From Lactifluus volemus (lineage: Eukaryota > Basidiomycota > Agaricomycetes > Russulales > Russulaceae), in NCBI GenBank assembly GCA_022376515.1, contig WTXI01000014.1, positions 595,158 through 659,157 of the forward strand: a DNA stretch of 64,000 nucleotides, written 5' to 3'. How positions within the stretch are numbered: position 1 is the stretch's first letter; every line of letters starts with the position of its first letter. Shown one piece after another: positions 42,874 to 53,387 of this stretch. The notes beneath the pieces are model-generated. The model was not told where the DNA came from. It saw only the letters and a list, made by a program, of their open reading frames with translations, and searched no databases. Both the position numbers and the translations under genes were made by a program.

Positions 42874-44409
42874 CTACAGATTCCAAGGTATATCGAACGT
42901 CCAACGATACACCCGCTGCAGGCTCACTGGATGGTCCGATACTTGTCGTTCGTTGAAAAATGTGGTCAATGCGTCCCGAGCATCGATTCCTCCAGAATAT
43001 CCAACCTCTTCAACGTTCGGAAGGAGTGGATCTCCATCGTCACATGCTAACGAATGTAAAATTTTGATGATGAGACCATCTTTCAAATGAATGGTCTTCA
43101 CGTTGGTGAACAGCCTAAGAAGTTCACGCCACTGCCTTTGGTCGACATTGCCGAGCCATTCGGATTGATGGTGCTCGTCGTAGCTGAATGCAACTTGCTC
43201 GATTAAAGAAAGTATGGGTGAAAGTGTACCAAAGATTTGAACCGCGGATGCAACCGCGGATGCAACCTGCCAGTCGATACGTCTGCACATGATCTGCAAC
43301 ATCAAAGGAGTGTCCCACTTCCAAGGGACCGCATGTAAGGAAATGGCAGATATACCGAAAGTTACCTGGACAGCCCTAAATGTGAGGTTCTCGGATGATT
43401 GCATGAACTGGCAGAGGTGTGGAACTGTAAGGGGGAGCTGATCAAAAAGGTTGACACGAAGGATGCTGAGGGAAGGGGCCCTGATGCAAGCAACAAGGCC
43501 TTCCAAATATGTGGCGGTGCCTCGGAACAAAAACCGGCGTAGGCTAGGGAGTGTGGTCATATCCGGGGTCTGGTGCAACACATCATGGTTGAGGATAGGG
43601 GAATAAAGAAATGTAATGGACAGCCTCTCCAGCTGGGCCATAAGTGAGAGCCGAGTAAATATTTCACTCGGAGGGAAATAGACGGATGCCGAGATATTGA
43701 GAAGCGAGAGACTGACAAGTCCCGCGGCAGTTGTGGTAAGTAAGGATGATTGAATTGAAATGGAAGCCGTCGACAGTTGGAGATGGCGTAGATTGGGGGC
43801 TCGAAACGTGAAAGGAAGGACCACTTTGGTCAGAGAAAGGATACACATGCGTTCGAGAATTGGGAATTGATCATTCATAGCTGTGACGAACTTCCCCATA
43901 TTTCGGGCCATCGAAAAGTAAACGTGATGCACGCGATCACGGTGTGAAAGTGCGAGAAGCATATCTGATTCATCTTTTGCTGCTACGTCCCAACCAGCGT
44001 AGTAGATGATGAGTGGTAGAGGTGGTGAATGTGCGAGCATGTCCGCTACAGGCACACCATTGGCGCAGCAGAGATGAAGGTCGAGCCGAGATGGTGATTC
44101 AAGGATAATATTTCGCCACAGTCGACAAACATGTGCCAGTTTGTACCACCAATGTTGATCGTCCCGTGTAAGATGCAACGTGCCATTCTTATATTCACAT
44201 TCGTCTGGATCGGCCGGCCGATAAAGATGAAATATATGGAGAAGCACGTCATCGTTGAGGATATCAATAGGTGAGTGTCGTCTATTGCTGTTGGACCCTA
44301 TTAAATCTGAACAGATCAGGGACACAAAGGTCATGATTTGGAATTGCTTACGACGGCCGAGCCTTCTGATGAGGGGAGGATAAATTATGGTAGAGCAGCA
44401 GCCGGGCAT
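42874..44409 (-). CDS. F-box protein, type B, copy B1
   Basis: Start ATG at 44409 (MPGCCSTIIYPPLIRRLG). Preferred model: complement of 42874-44297 and 44352-44409; 1482 nt, 493 residues, with a 54-nt intron (GTAAGC to TTTAATAG). The unspliced form (511 residues) is also open because 54 is a multiple of three. F-box: SPIDILNDDVLLHIFHLYRP, then LAHVCRLWRNIILESPSRLDL. It continues with GVPVADMLAHSPPLPLIIYY and a leucine-rich body with FTRLSLMAQLERLSI. A TATAAA box lies on the minus strand at 44594-44599. Probable SCF adaptor; same superfamily as type A but clearly separate. Confidence 0.82.
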   Translation of the reverse strand: MPGCCSTIIYPPLIRRLGRRKQFQIMTFVSLICSDLIGSNSNRRHSPIDILNDDVLLHIFHLYRPADPDECEYKNGTLHLTRDDQHWWYKLAHVCRLWRNIILESPSRLDLHLCCANGVPVADMLAHSPPLPLIIYYAGWDVAAKDESDMLLALSHRDRVHHVYFSMARNMGKFVTAMNDQFPILERMCILSLTKVVLPFTFRAPNLRHLQLSTASISIQSSLLTTTAAGLVSLSLLNISASVYFPPSEIFTRLSLMAQLERLSITFLYSPILNHDVLHQTPDMTTLPSLRRFLFRGTATYLEGLVACIRAPSLSILRVNLFDQLPLTVPHLCQFMQSSENLTFRAVQVTFGISAISLHAVPWKWDTPLMLQIMCRRIDWQVASAVASAVQIFGTLSPILSLIEQVAFSYDEHHQSEWLGNVDQRQWRELLRLFTNVKTIHLKDGLIIKILHSLACDDGDPLLPNVEEVGYSGGIDARDALTTFFNERQVSDHPVSLQRVYRWTFDIPWNL

Positions 44410-46194
44410 TTTCAGGGAGGTGAGTAATGACGTGGATGCGATTGAAGAGTGTACAGCAGTGGCGGCGACCTGGCAGTGGGCGTTGACCTGTATCTATATC
44501 TAGAATTGGCCCTAGACTGAGCATCGTCTACCTTCCTCGTCGCCATCGTCATCTCAATATGAGCCACACCTCCTTTTCACACACTCACCTACATTTATAG
44601 GATATGCGCGCGGATACAGCGCAGACAGATCAATCTCACCACCTTGAAACCGTTCAGGTGCTATCCACCCCTGGCACTGGCAATGCGACGTCACGAACAC
44701 ATACCGCTCAAGGCTTCACGAATATGGACGGACAGCCCTACTAGATGGAAGTTTTTGGCGTGCGTTGTTTCTTCTACCAATGATAACCAGCGAAAAACAC
44801 CGCTAGGTTCTGGTTGCCAGAGGTCGCAAACTGTTTCATACTAGCATGACGCCTTCACTCCGTAGTACCCCCATCGCGCCCCTGCAGCGCCCGCACCCAC
44901 GAACGCAAGTGAAAAAAAAAATACAAACAGAAGAGTTCAGAATAAGCTATGGGACATCGCGTTCCGTCTCGATTCCCCTTTCCCAGAGCGTGGAGTGGCG
45001 CAGTATTCCGTCCAAGGCCAAGACCATCTGCAAGCATGTGGACAACGGTCGCTGGCTAGCAGTGGTCCTCGTACGTACCGTAAACCGTGACATATTTGAC
45101 ATGTATACTTTATATATGTGTGAAATACATCATAACGAATTTTCTTTTCACGAAGTGAGAATCAAGTTACCCGTACCGATCGCCGCTATCCTTGCCATTC
45201 TGCGTTCCCCCCGGCCTCTCCTGGGCCTTGGCCTTACCCGCAACATCGGAAGTAGGAGCGCCTCTTCAAGGTTCCCGAATGCGCATGGACGATAACTTGG
45301 TCTTTCTATTCGAATTTGAGGAGGGAGATTCAGGAATATGCGGCTCTACCCGGGCCAGGACAGCTTGATGAGAAGGGCGACGAGAGGTGCTGACGGGGGC
45401 CTAAATGAGCTGAACCGGTCGCGCACGCGCAGGCTCTGTGGTGTCGTCATGTGCGACTCGGACAATCTCACGCTTTGTAGGTTTTGGGGAAGGAGGTAAA
45501 GACTTGAGAGTCGCTCGCAGGAGCTGGATCGCCATGGCGAGTTGGGCGTATGGGGTCGCATCGTTTAGGGAAAAGTTCATCAATTGTCATAGACCTTGGT
45601 GAGCTGCTTGGACGCTATGTAGGATGAGATGACTGCGCTAGTTGGACATTTCACTATCAAACGAGGTTGCTCACCTCTCGGTACACTCGTTATATATAGC
45701 CCCGGGCCTCTACACGGCGCTGATTGCAGTGAACACATCACATTCATAGCAGCTTCAAGTTCTAGCGCAGACGCATGCCAACCAAAATGAAGAAAAGAGC
45801 GGTGGCTGCGTTGCGCCACAGCATGAAGAGCAGAAGACTCCAGATATCTTAGTCAATACGTCACGAGCTGGCAAGACTTTGATTTACTGGTAGCTTGATA
45901 AGTGGTAGGCATACGCAGTTGCAGAGTGTACGTAAATACATCGCAAGGAAATGACACCGTGCTCGAAACGCGAATAACGATGACCAACATGTATGGAGAC
46001 AAATCATACTTAGAGAGGGTACGTGATAGTCATCAAGAATGCATAGTACGCCTAAGTTGCTTACTATGTTTGGGCCGCTTTGTTGCAACCCTATCATATG
46101 ATTAAAATCTGATGGTCATCATGAACAGGAGAGTAGGCGGTGTCACGCGATTAGGATATGGGTAGTTGTGTCGAGACGTACTTCGATCCACCAA
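44410..46194. other. Intergenic segment of block 1, no live gene
   Basis: 5' flank of B1. Holds degraded coding-like pieces, notably on the minus strand near 45170-45265 a GKAKAQERPG-type tail matching the small remnant at 49186-49428. Plus-strand open frames here are not conserved in the block 2 copy. Repeated at 51465-53091. Confidence 0.5.
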
Positions 46195-47740
46195 TTAGCG
46201 TCTAGCACCGCCCACACGCTTCAGATACTGAGGTATATCGAACATCGAACAATCCACCAGGCGCAGGCTCACTGGATGGTCCGATACTTGTCGTTCGTTG
46301 AAAAATGTGGTCAATGCGTCCCGAGCGTCGCTTCCTCCAGAATATCCAACCTCTTCAACATTCGGAAGGAGTGGATCTCCATCGTCACATGCTAACAAAG
46401 GGAAAATTTTGCTGATGAGACCATCTTTCATATGAATCGTCTTCACATTGGTGAACAGCCTAAGAAGTTCACGCCACTGCCTTTGGTTGACATTGTTAAG
46501 CCATTGGAACTGAATGTGCTCGTCGTAGCTGAATGCAACTTTCTCGATTAAAGAAAGTACAGGTGAAAGTGTACCAAAGAATTGAACCGCGGATGCAACC
46601 TGCCAGTCGAGAAGTCCGCACTTGATCTGCAACATCAAAGGAGTGTCCGACTTCCAAGGGACCGCATGTAAGGAAACGGCAGATGAACAGAAAGTCACCT
46701 GGACAGCCCTAAATGTGAGGTTCTCGGATGATTGCATGAACTGACAGAGGCGTGGAGCTGTAAGGGGGAGCAGATGAAAAAGATCGACACGAAGGATGCT
46801 GAGGGAAGGCGCGCTGATGCAAGCAACAAGGCCCTCCAAATATGTGGCGGTGCCTCGGAACAAAAACCGGCGTAGGCTAGGGAGTGTGGTCATATCTGGG
46901 GTTCGGCGCGACTGCCTTTCAACATTACGGTAGGGGATAGAGGAATGAAATGTAATGGACAGCCTCTCCAACTGGGCCATAAGCGAGAGCCGAGTAAGTA
47001 TTTCACTCGGAGGGAAATAGACGGGTGCCGCCTCGATATTGAGAAGCGAGAGACTGACAAGTCCCGCGGCAGTTGTGGTGAGTAAGGATGATTGAATTGG
47101 GACGGAAGCCGTCGACAGATGGAGATGGCGTAGATTGGGGGCTTGAAACGTGAAAGGAAGGTCCACTTTGGTCAGAGAATGGATATACACGCGTTCGAGA
47201 ATTGGGAATTGATCATTCATAGCTGTGACGAACTTCCCCATATTTTGGGCCATCGAAAGGTAAATGTGATGCACGCGATCACGGTGTGAAAATGCGAGAA
47301 GTATATCTGATTCATCTTTTGCTGCTACCTTCCAACCAGCGCAGTGGATGATGAGTGGTAGGGGTGGTGAATGTGCGAGCATGTCCGCTACAGGCACACC
47401 ATTGGTGCAGTAGAGATGAAGGTTGAGCCGAGATGGTGATTCAAGAATGACATTTCGCCATTGTCGACAAACATGTGCCAGTCTGTACCACCACCGTTGG
47501 CGGTCCCCAGCAATGGTCGTCCCAGGTTCGTCGTCATATTCGTCCGGATCTGCCAGCCGATAAAGATGAAATATATTGAGAAGCACGTCGTCGTTGAGGA
47601 TATGGATAGGTGAGTATCGTCTATTATTGTTAGGCCCTGTTAATTCGCAACTTGAAGTTTGTGAGCGGATCAGGGAACACAAACATTTGGAACTCACGGA
47701 TCGGCTCACTGTGAAGCCTTCCCTCGAGGAGACGATACAT
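46195..47740 (-). CDS. F-box protein, type B, copy B2
   Basis: Model: complement of 46195-47636 and 47698-47740; 1485 nt, 494 residues. Start ATG at 47740 (MYRLLEGRLHSEPI); the ATG used by B1 is ATT here. The 61-nt intron has a GTGAGT donor, CTCAC and AACAG acceptor, and splicing is needed to join the start to the F-box frame. A longer upstream start (ATGGCGACGAGGACG, near 47905) is in the same frame and cannot be excluded. F-box: SPIHILNDDVLLNIFHLYRL, LAHVCRQWRNVILESPSRLNL. C-terminus DIPQYLKRVGGARR shows the ancestral end that B4 has lost. TATAAA on the minus strand at 47957-47962. Confidence 0.82.
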
Positions 47741-49185
47741 AATAGTAGAGCAGCAACTTGAACCAGGAATTTTCAGGGACGTGGATAATGAAGTGGATGT
47801 GATAAAAGGGGATACAGTGGCAGCAGCGTGTGGCGTCCTTGGCCAAGGATGCTCTGACCTATATCCAGGGTTGGCGTCCACCTTCCTCGTCATCGTCCTC
47901 GTCGCCATCGTCACCTCATTATAAACCACTTTTTCACACTCTTACGCACACCTACATTTATAAAATATGATCGTGCCGATACAGGCCAACACCCCACCGC
48001 CTTCAGAAATTTCAAGTGCTGTCGGTCCACCAACGCCACGTCACGCCGAACACTGGCACATACCGCACAAAGGGGATGTTAGATGGACGTTTTTGGCGTG
48101 CGGGCGTGCGCCGTCTCTTCTCCCAATGATAACCAGCGAAACTATCGTTACAGACGTGGTAATGACCGACTGACTGATTCTTGCACACCGTCAAGTGGGC
48201 AACATCCCAGGATTTCGCCCGAGAGAGGTCGCACGGACCAATACGATCTTGTTTCATTCTACAGGACGTCATCGTTCCGTACTCCCATGTGGCGCCCGCA
48301 CCCACGAGCGCAAGTGGAGAAGAGCTATGGTAGATCGAGTTCCATCTCGATTCGCCTTTCCCCAGAGCGTGAAGCTGCGCAAATATCCGGTCTAGTGCCA
48401 AGGCCAGCAGTTAGAGTGGGAGGTTGAGAGTGGACGACGGTTGATGGCTAGCAGTGATCCCCGTACGTACCACAAATCATGATATATTTTTATGTATCCG
48501 TACCTCCACATCAGTCAGATGGGTAGGGTATATGAATAGGTATACCTTGAATACGTCATGACGAATTCTCTTCTCACAAAGTGACATATACCCGGGGCTC
48601 ATCGTTCACAATGAGTCCCCCTCCCTCCACCTTCCTTAATCCCCGCAACGCCCTTCCGAACCAAGAATAAATACAAAAATTATAACCACAGACGATTCCA
48701 ATGGCAGCCCGAGCGGGAGGCTGCGGTGGGTCATCCAAGTGCGCCCGTGAGGAGAGTCCACCGTGGGGTAGTAAAGATGGCATGCCAGGACCTGTAATTG
48801 GATTCGAACATGGATGAAGTAGATGTAGATCCACACTGTTCAAGGATGTTGGCTCACCTTCTATATGCGTGTAGATGTAACCATAACGTGTTTGTTCCCA
48901 TTGTTCCATGAGATAAGGATACCATACTATGTATGCGTGCCCGGCCCTATATCGTCGATATCGTCTCAGGCGTATGCTGCATCTCGACGGTGCGCTTCTT
49001 CGCAAATGTGGGGTATGTTTACCGAACCCATGCCTACCTACGGTCCGGTGTTAGAGGATGCACCTCTTCCGAACTGTGAGACAGCCCGGACCAGCACCAA
49101 GCATACATGTATATAATCAGATGGACATGTATTCACAAAAAATGGAACCTACAAGACTCAGGATGTTCTTCAGTCGGGTGACATC
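47741..49185. other. Intergenic segment of block 1, no live gene
   Basis: 5' flank of B2, repeated upstream of B4. Contains the motif CCAATGATAACCAGCGAAA also present upstream of B1, so all type B flanks are related. A minus-strand open frame at 48574-49005 is only partly kept in the block 2 copy (55790-56188); no function recognised. Confidence 0.45.
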
Positions 49186-49428
49186 TTACTGATTGCTGCT
49201 ATCCTCGGATTCCTCGCCAGTTTGCATCCCCAGCTTCTCCTGGGCTTTAGCCTTGCCCAAAATATCGTATGTGAAAGTGACTTTTGCTTGAATGTCGATG
49301 GATAATAACGTGGCCTGTCTGTTGAGAGGGGATTTGGGTAGCTCGTATCATGATATAGCTTATGCGTGTGTACCTGTCCAAACGTACAGTATAGTTGGTG
49401 AGTCCAAGAAAGCGGTGAGCCGCGCGCA
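49186..49428 (-). pseudogene. 3' part of a small unknown spliced gene
   Basis: Exon pieces 49374-49428 and 49186-49318 join across a 55-nt intron (GTACAC to CAACAG) to give NYTVRLDRQATLLSIDIQAK followed by LGKAKAQEKLGMQTGEESED and a stop. The 5' end is cut by the flank repeat at 49429. Degraded relatives lie at about 45170-45265, 52040-52160 and 56300-56460. No family recognised; the acidic tail is the most conserved part. Confidence 0.35.
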
Positions 49429-49898
49429 CGACTGCCGCCTTTCCAATTTCTGACGCTGCGCGCGGTCCCCATCACGACACCCGAGCTTTATCACTGTCTT
49501 TGCCACCACCCACCCCACCTTGCTGCCGAGCGGCGCAACTGCGTTTCTTCACGAATGTGTTGGATGTGGCAATTGCAGCGCGACGCCGCGCAATGGCTTC
49601 AAGTCGGCTGGCTGAGCTGCCCTGGGAGCCCGGACATTGATATGGATATCAGATTGTACATACGCGCTCTGTCATACCCTCGTTGCTACACTTTAAACAT
49701 TCTCTTTTGAACAGTGCATACACTAAAACAAGCTAGCTGGGCTGCGTTGCTGCGATCTTATCAATGACTAAAATCTGGTGGTCATCATGAACAGGAGAGT
49801 AGGTGGGTGGGTGAACGCGAGTAAGATATGGGTAGTTGTGCCGAGACGTACCAGTACTTCGATCCACCAATTAGCTCCATTGCTGCAGCATCCACATG
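49429..49898. other. Type B 3' flank repeat, copy 2
   Basis: Second copy of the 42431-42870 repeat, joined to the small gene remnant. It marks the junction between the two 7-kb blocks. No gene supported. Confidence 0.5.
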
Positions 49899-51464
49899 CT
49901 AGTATAAACTCCAAGGTATATCGAACATCGAGCAATCCACCCGCCACAGGCTCACGGGATGGTCCGATACTTGTCGTTCGTTGATAAATGTGGCAATTGC
50001 GTCCCGAGCATCGCTTCCTCCAGAATATCCAACCTCTTCAACGTTCGGAAGGAGTGGCTCTCCATCGTCAGATGGCAAGGAACGTAAGATTTTGGTGATG
50101 AGACCATCTTTCATATGAATGGCCTTCACGTTGGTGAACGGCCTAAGAAGTTCACGCCACTGACTTCTGTCGTCATTGTTGAACCATTCGGAATCTTGAT
50201 AGTAGTGCTTGTCGTAGCTGAATGCAACTTGCTCGACAACAGAAAGTACGGGTGAAAGTGTACCAAAGAATTGAACTGCAGACGCAACCTGCCTGTCGAG
50301 ATATCCGCACTTGATCTGCAACACCAAGGGATTGACCCGCTTCCAAGGGACCGCACATAAGGAAACGGCAGATGGACCGAAAGTTACCTTGACAGCCCTA
50401 AATGTGAGGCCCTCGGATGATTGCATGAACTGACAGAGGCGTGGAATCGTGAAGGAGAGCTGATTAAAAATATTGACACGAAGGGTGCTGAGGGAAGGGA
50501 CGCTGATCCAAGCAACAAGGCCATCCAGATATGTGGCCGTACCTGAGAACACAAACAAGCGTAGGTTAGGGAGTGTGATCATGTCTGGGGTCTGGCGCGA
50601 CTGCCTCTCAACATCATCGTTGGGGATAGGGGAATTAAATCTAATGGACAGCCTCTCCAGGTTGGCCATAAGCGAAAGCTGAGTAAGTATATAACCCGGA
50701 GGGAGATAGGCAGATGCCGGGATATTGAGAAGCGAGAGAGTGACGAGTCCCGCAGTAGCACTCGTTGTGAGTAAGGGCGATCCAATTGGAAGGAAAGGGT
50801 TGTTCAATATGAGATGGCGTAGATTTGGGGCTTGAAACGTTACAGGAAAGTCCATTTCGGCCCGAGTCCGAGGACTTGAATAGATATACATGTGTTCTAG
50901 AACTGGGAATTGATCATCCATAACCGCAACGAACTTCCCCGGATTTGACATCCAAAAGCCAACGTGATGCACGCGATCACGGTGCGAAAGTGCGAGAAAT
51001 ATACCCGATTCATCCTTTGCTGTTGACTTGTGAAAAGTGTCGTAAAAGAGTATGAGTGGTAGAGGTGGTGAATATGCGAGCATGTCCGCTACAGGCACAC
51101 CAACGGTGCAGAACAGATGAAGGTCGAGCCGGGACGGTGATTCAAGAATAATATGTCGCCATTGTCGACAAACATGTGCCAGTTTGTACCACCACTGACA
51201 ATGTTGACGGCTCCAGTTAAAGTTCAACATGCCATCCCTATCTTCAATTTCATCTGGATCGTCCAGCCGATACAGATAAAATATATTGAGAAGCACGTCA
51301 TTGTTGAGGATATGGATAGGCGAGTGATGTCTATTGCTGATGGGCTCTATTGATTCGCAAGTTTGTGAACATATTAGGGACACAAAGATTTGGAACTGAC
51401 CGTGATGTCGGCCGAGCCTTCTAATGAGGGGAGGATAAATTATGGTAGAGCAGCAACCGGGCAT
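49899..51464 (-). CDS. F-box protein, type B, copy B3
   Basis: ATG at 51464 (MPGCCSTIIYPPLIRRLGRH). Preferred model: complement of 49899-51346 and 51401-51464; 1512 nt, 503 residues. The 54-nt intron has a GTCAGT donor and CAATAG acceptor and contains no stop, so a 521-residue retained form is possible. F-box: SPIHILNNDVLLNIFYLYRL, then LAHVCRQWRHIILESPSRLDL. It has a longer DMLAYSPPLPLILFYDTF segment and an extra PRTRAEMDFPVTF stretch compared with B1. Ends SMFDIPWSLY. The counterpart of B1 in block 2, but more diverged from B1 than B4 is from B2. Confidence 0.82.
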   Translation of the reverse strand: MPGCCSTIIYPPLIRRLGRHHGQFQIFVSLICSQTCESIEPISNRHHSPIHILNNDVLLNIFYLYRLDDPDEIEDRDGMLNFNWSRQHCQWWYKLAHVCRQWRHIILESPSRLDLHLFCTVGVPVADMLAYSPPLPLILFYDTFHKSTAKDESGIFLALSHRDRVHHVGFWMSNPGKFVAVMDDQFPVLEHMYIYSSPRTRAEMDFPVTFQAPNLRHLILNNPFLPIGSPLLTTSATAGLVTLSLLNIPASAYLPPGYILTQLSLMANLERLSIRFNSPIPNDDVERQSRQTPDMITLPNLRLFVFSGTATYLDGLVAWISVPSLSTLRVNIFNQLSFTIPRLCQFMQSSEGLTFRAVKVTFGPSAVSLCAVPWKRVNPLVLQIKCGYLDRQVASAVQFFGTLSPVLSVVEQVAFSYDKHYYQDSEWFNNDDRSQWRELLRPFTNVKAIHMKDGLITKILRSLPSDDGEPLLPNVEEVGYSGGSDARDAIATFINERQVSDHPVSLWRVDCSMFDIPWSLY

Positions 51465-53091
51465 TTTCAGGGAGGTGAGTAATGACGTGGATGCGATTGA
51501 AGAGTGTATAGCAGTGTGGCGGCGCGCTGGCAGTCGGCGCTGACCTGTATCTGTATCCAGATTGGCCTAGTAGCGTCTACCTTCGTCGTCGTCTCATTAT
51601 GAGCCACACCTCCTTTTCACACATTCACCTACATTTATCCGATATGCGCACGGATACAGCGCAGACAGGTTAATCTCACCACCTTCGAACCGTTCAAGTG
51701 CTATCCATCACTGGCGCTGGCAACGCGACGTCACGAACAAGGCTCCACGAATATGGACGGACAGCCCGCCCGCACCCATGAACACACGTGAAAAAAAGTC
51801 ACAGACAGAAGAGTTCAGAATAAGCTATGGGACATCGCGTTCCATCTCGATTCGCCTTTCCCAGAGTGTGGAGTGGCGCGAGTATTCGGTCCAGGGCCAA
51901 GACCATTTGGAAGCATGTGGACAACGGTCGCGGCTAGCAGTGGTCCCCGTACGTACCGTAAACCGTGACATGTATACTTTATATATGTGTGAAATACATC
52001 ATAACGGATTCTCTTTTCACGAAGTGAGAATCAAGTCACCCGTACCGATCGCCGCTATCCTTGCCATTCTGCGTTCCCCCCGGCCTCTCCTGGGCCTTGG
52101 CCTTACCCGCAACATCGGAAGTAGAAGCGCCTCTTCAAGGTCCCGAATGCACATGGACGATAACTTGGTCTTTCTATCCGAATTTGAGTAGGGAAATTCA
52201 GGAATATGCGGTTGTACCAGGACAGCTTGATGAGAAGGGAGACGAGAGGTGCTGACGGGGGCCGAACTGAACTGGTCGCGCACGCGCAGGCTCTGTTGTG
52301 TCGTCATGTGCGACTCGGACAATCTCACGCTTTGCAGGATTTGGGGGGAAGAATGTAAAGACTTGAGAGACGCTCGCAGGAGCTGGATCGCCATGGGGAG
52401 TTGGGCGTTAGATGGGGTCGCATCGTTTAGGAAAAAGTTCATCAATTGTCATAGACCTTGGTGAGCTGCTTGGACGCTATGTGGGATGAGATGACCGCGC
52501 TGGTTGGACATTTCACTAGCAAACGAGGTTGCTCACCTCTCGGTACCCTCGTTATACCGAGCCTCCACGGCGCTGATTGCAGTGAACACATCACATTCGT
52601 AGCAGCTTCAAGTTCTAGCGCAGACGCACGCCAACCAAAATGAAGAAAAGAGCGGTGGCTGCGTTGCGCAACAGCATGAAGAGCAGAAGACTCCAGATAT
52701 CTTAGTCAATACGTCACGAGATTGCAAGTTTTTGATGTACTAGTAGCTTGATAAGTGGTAGGCATACGCAGTTGCAGTGTACGTAAATACATCGCAAGGA
52801 AATGACACCGTGCTCGAAACGCGAATAACGATGGCCAACATGTATGGAGATAAAGTATACTTAGAGAGGGTACGTGATAGTCATCAAGAATGCATAGTAC
52901 GCCTAAGTTGCTTACTATGTTGACTAGGATAAGCTAGTTTGGGCCGCTTTGTTGCAACCCTATCATATGATTAAAATCTGATGGTCATCACGAACAGGAG
53001 AGTAAGTGGTGTCACACGATTAGGATATGGGTAGTTGTGTCAAGACATACTTCAATCCACCAATTAGCGTCTAGCACCGCCCACACACTAC
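51465..53091. other. Intergenic segment of block 2, no live gene
   Basis: Counterpart of 44410-46194. The TATAAA motif is changed (ATCGGATAAATG). The minus-strand frame 52017-52445 is open, but its counterpart in block 1 is broken. No gene supported. Confidence 0.45.
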
Positions 53092-53387
53092 AGATACTGA
53101 GGTATTGTTTTTTTGAATTGGAGTTTATTGTCCCCGCATGAAACGCGACAGGACTACAATCTACGATACATGGCCGGCCGAAGTGGGTCATAGTAAGAGA
53201 TAGAAGAATGAGGAAGTGTAACCAAAGGGGAGTAGCACGAAGGGTGGATCGAGGAAGGTTAAAGGAAAGAGGAGAGGACTTAGCCAACTAACGGCCGCTG
53301 TCCAGCGGCTCAATTCAAGGTGGGTCAGGTCTGGGTGGCAGGGGGCGCAGACGAGAGGAAGGTAAAGCTCGTGAGATACTGAGGTAT
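53092..53387 (-). mobile_element. Poly(A)-tailed retroposon with 14-bp TSD, in B4
   Basis: AGATACTGAGGTAT occurs at 53092-53105 and again at 53374-53387. The equivalent site near the end of B2 has it once. The 268 bp between (53106-53373) read on the minus strand end in AATAAACTCCAATTC followed by seven A, a polyadenylation signal plus tail. It therefore looks like a reverse-transcribed mRNA 3' end or SINE inserted by LINE machinery. No known gene was recognised inside. It sits in the last codons of B4. Confidence 0.8.
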
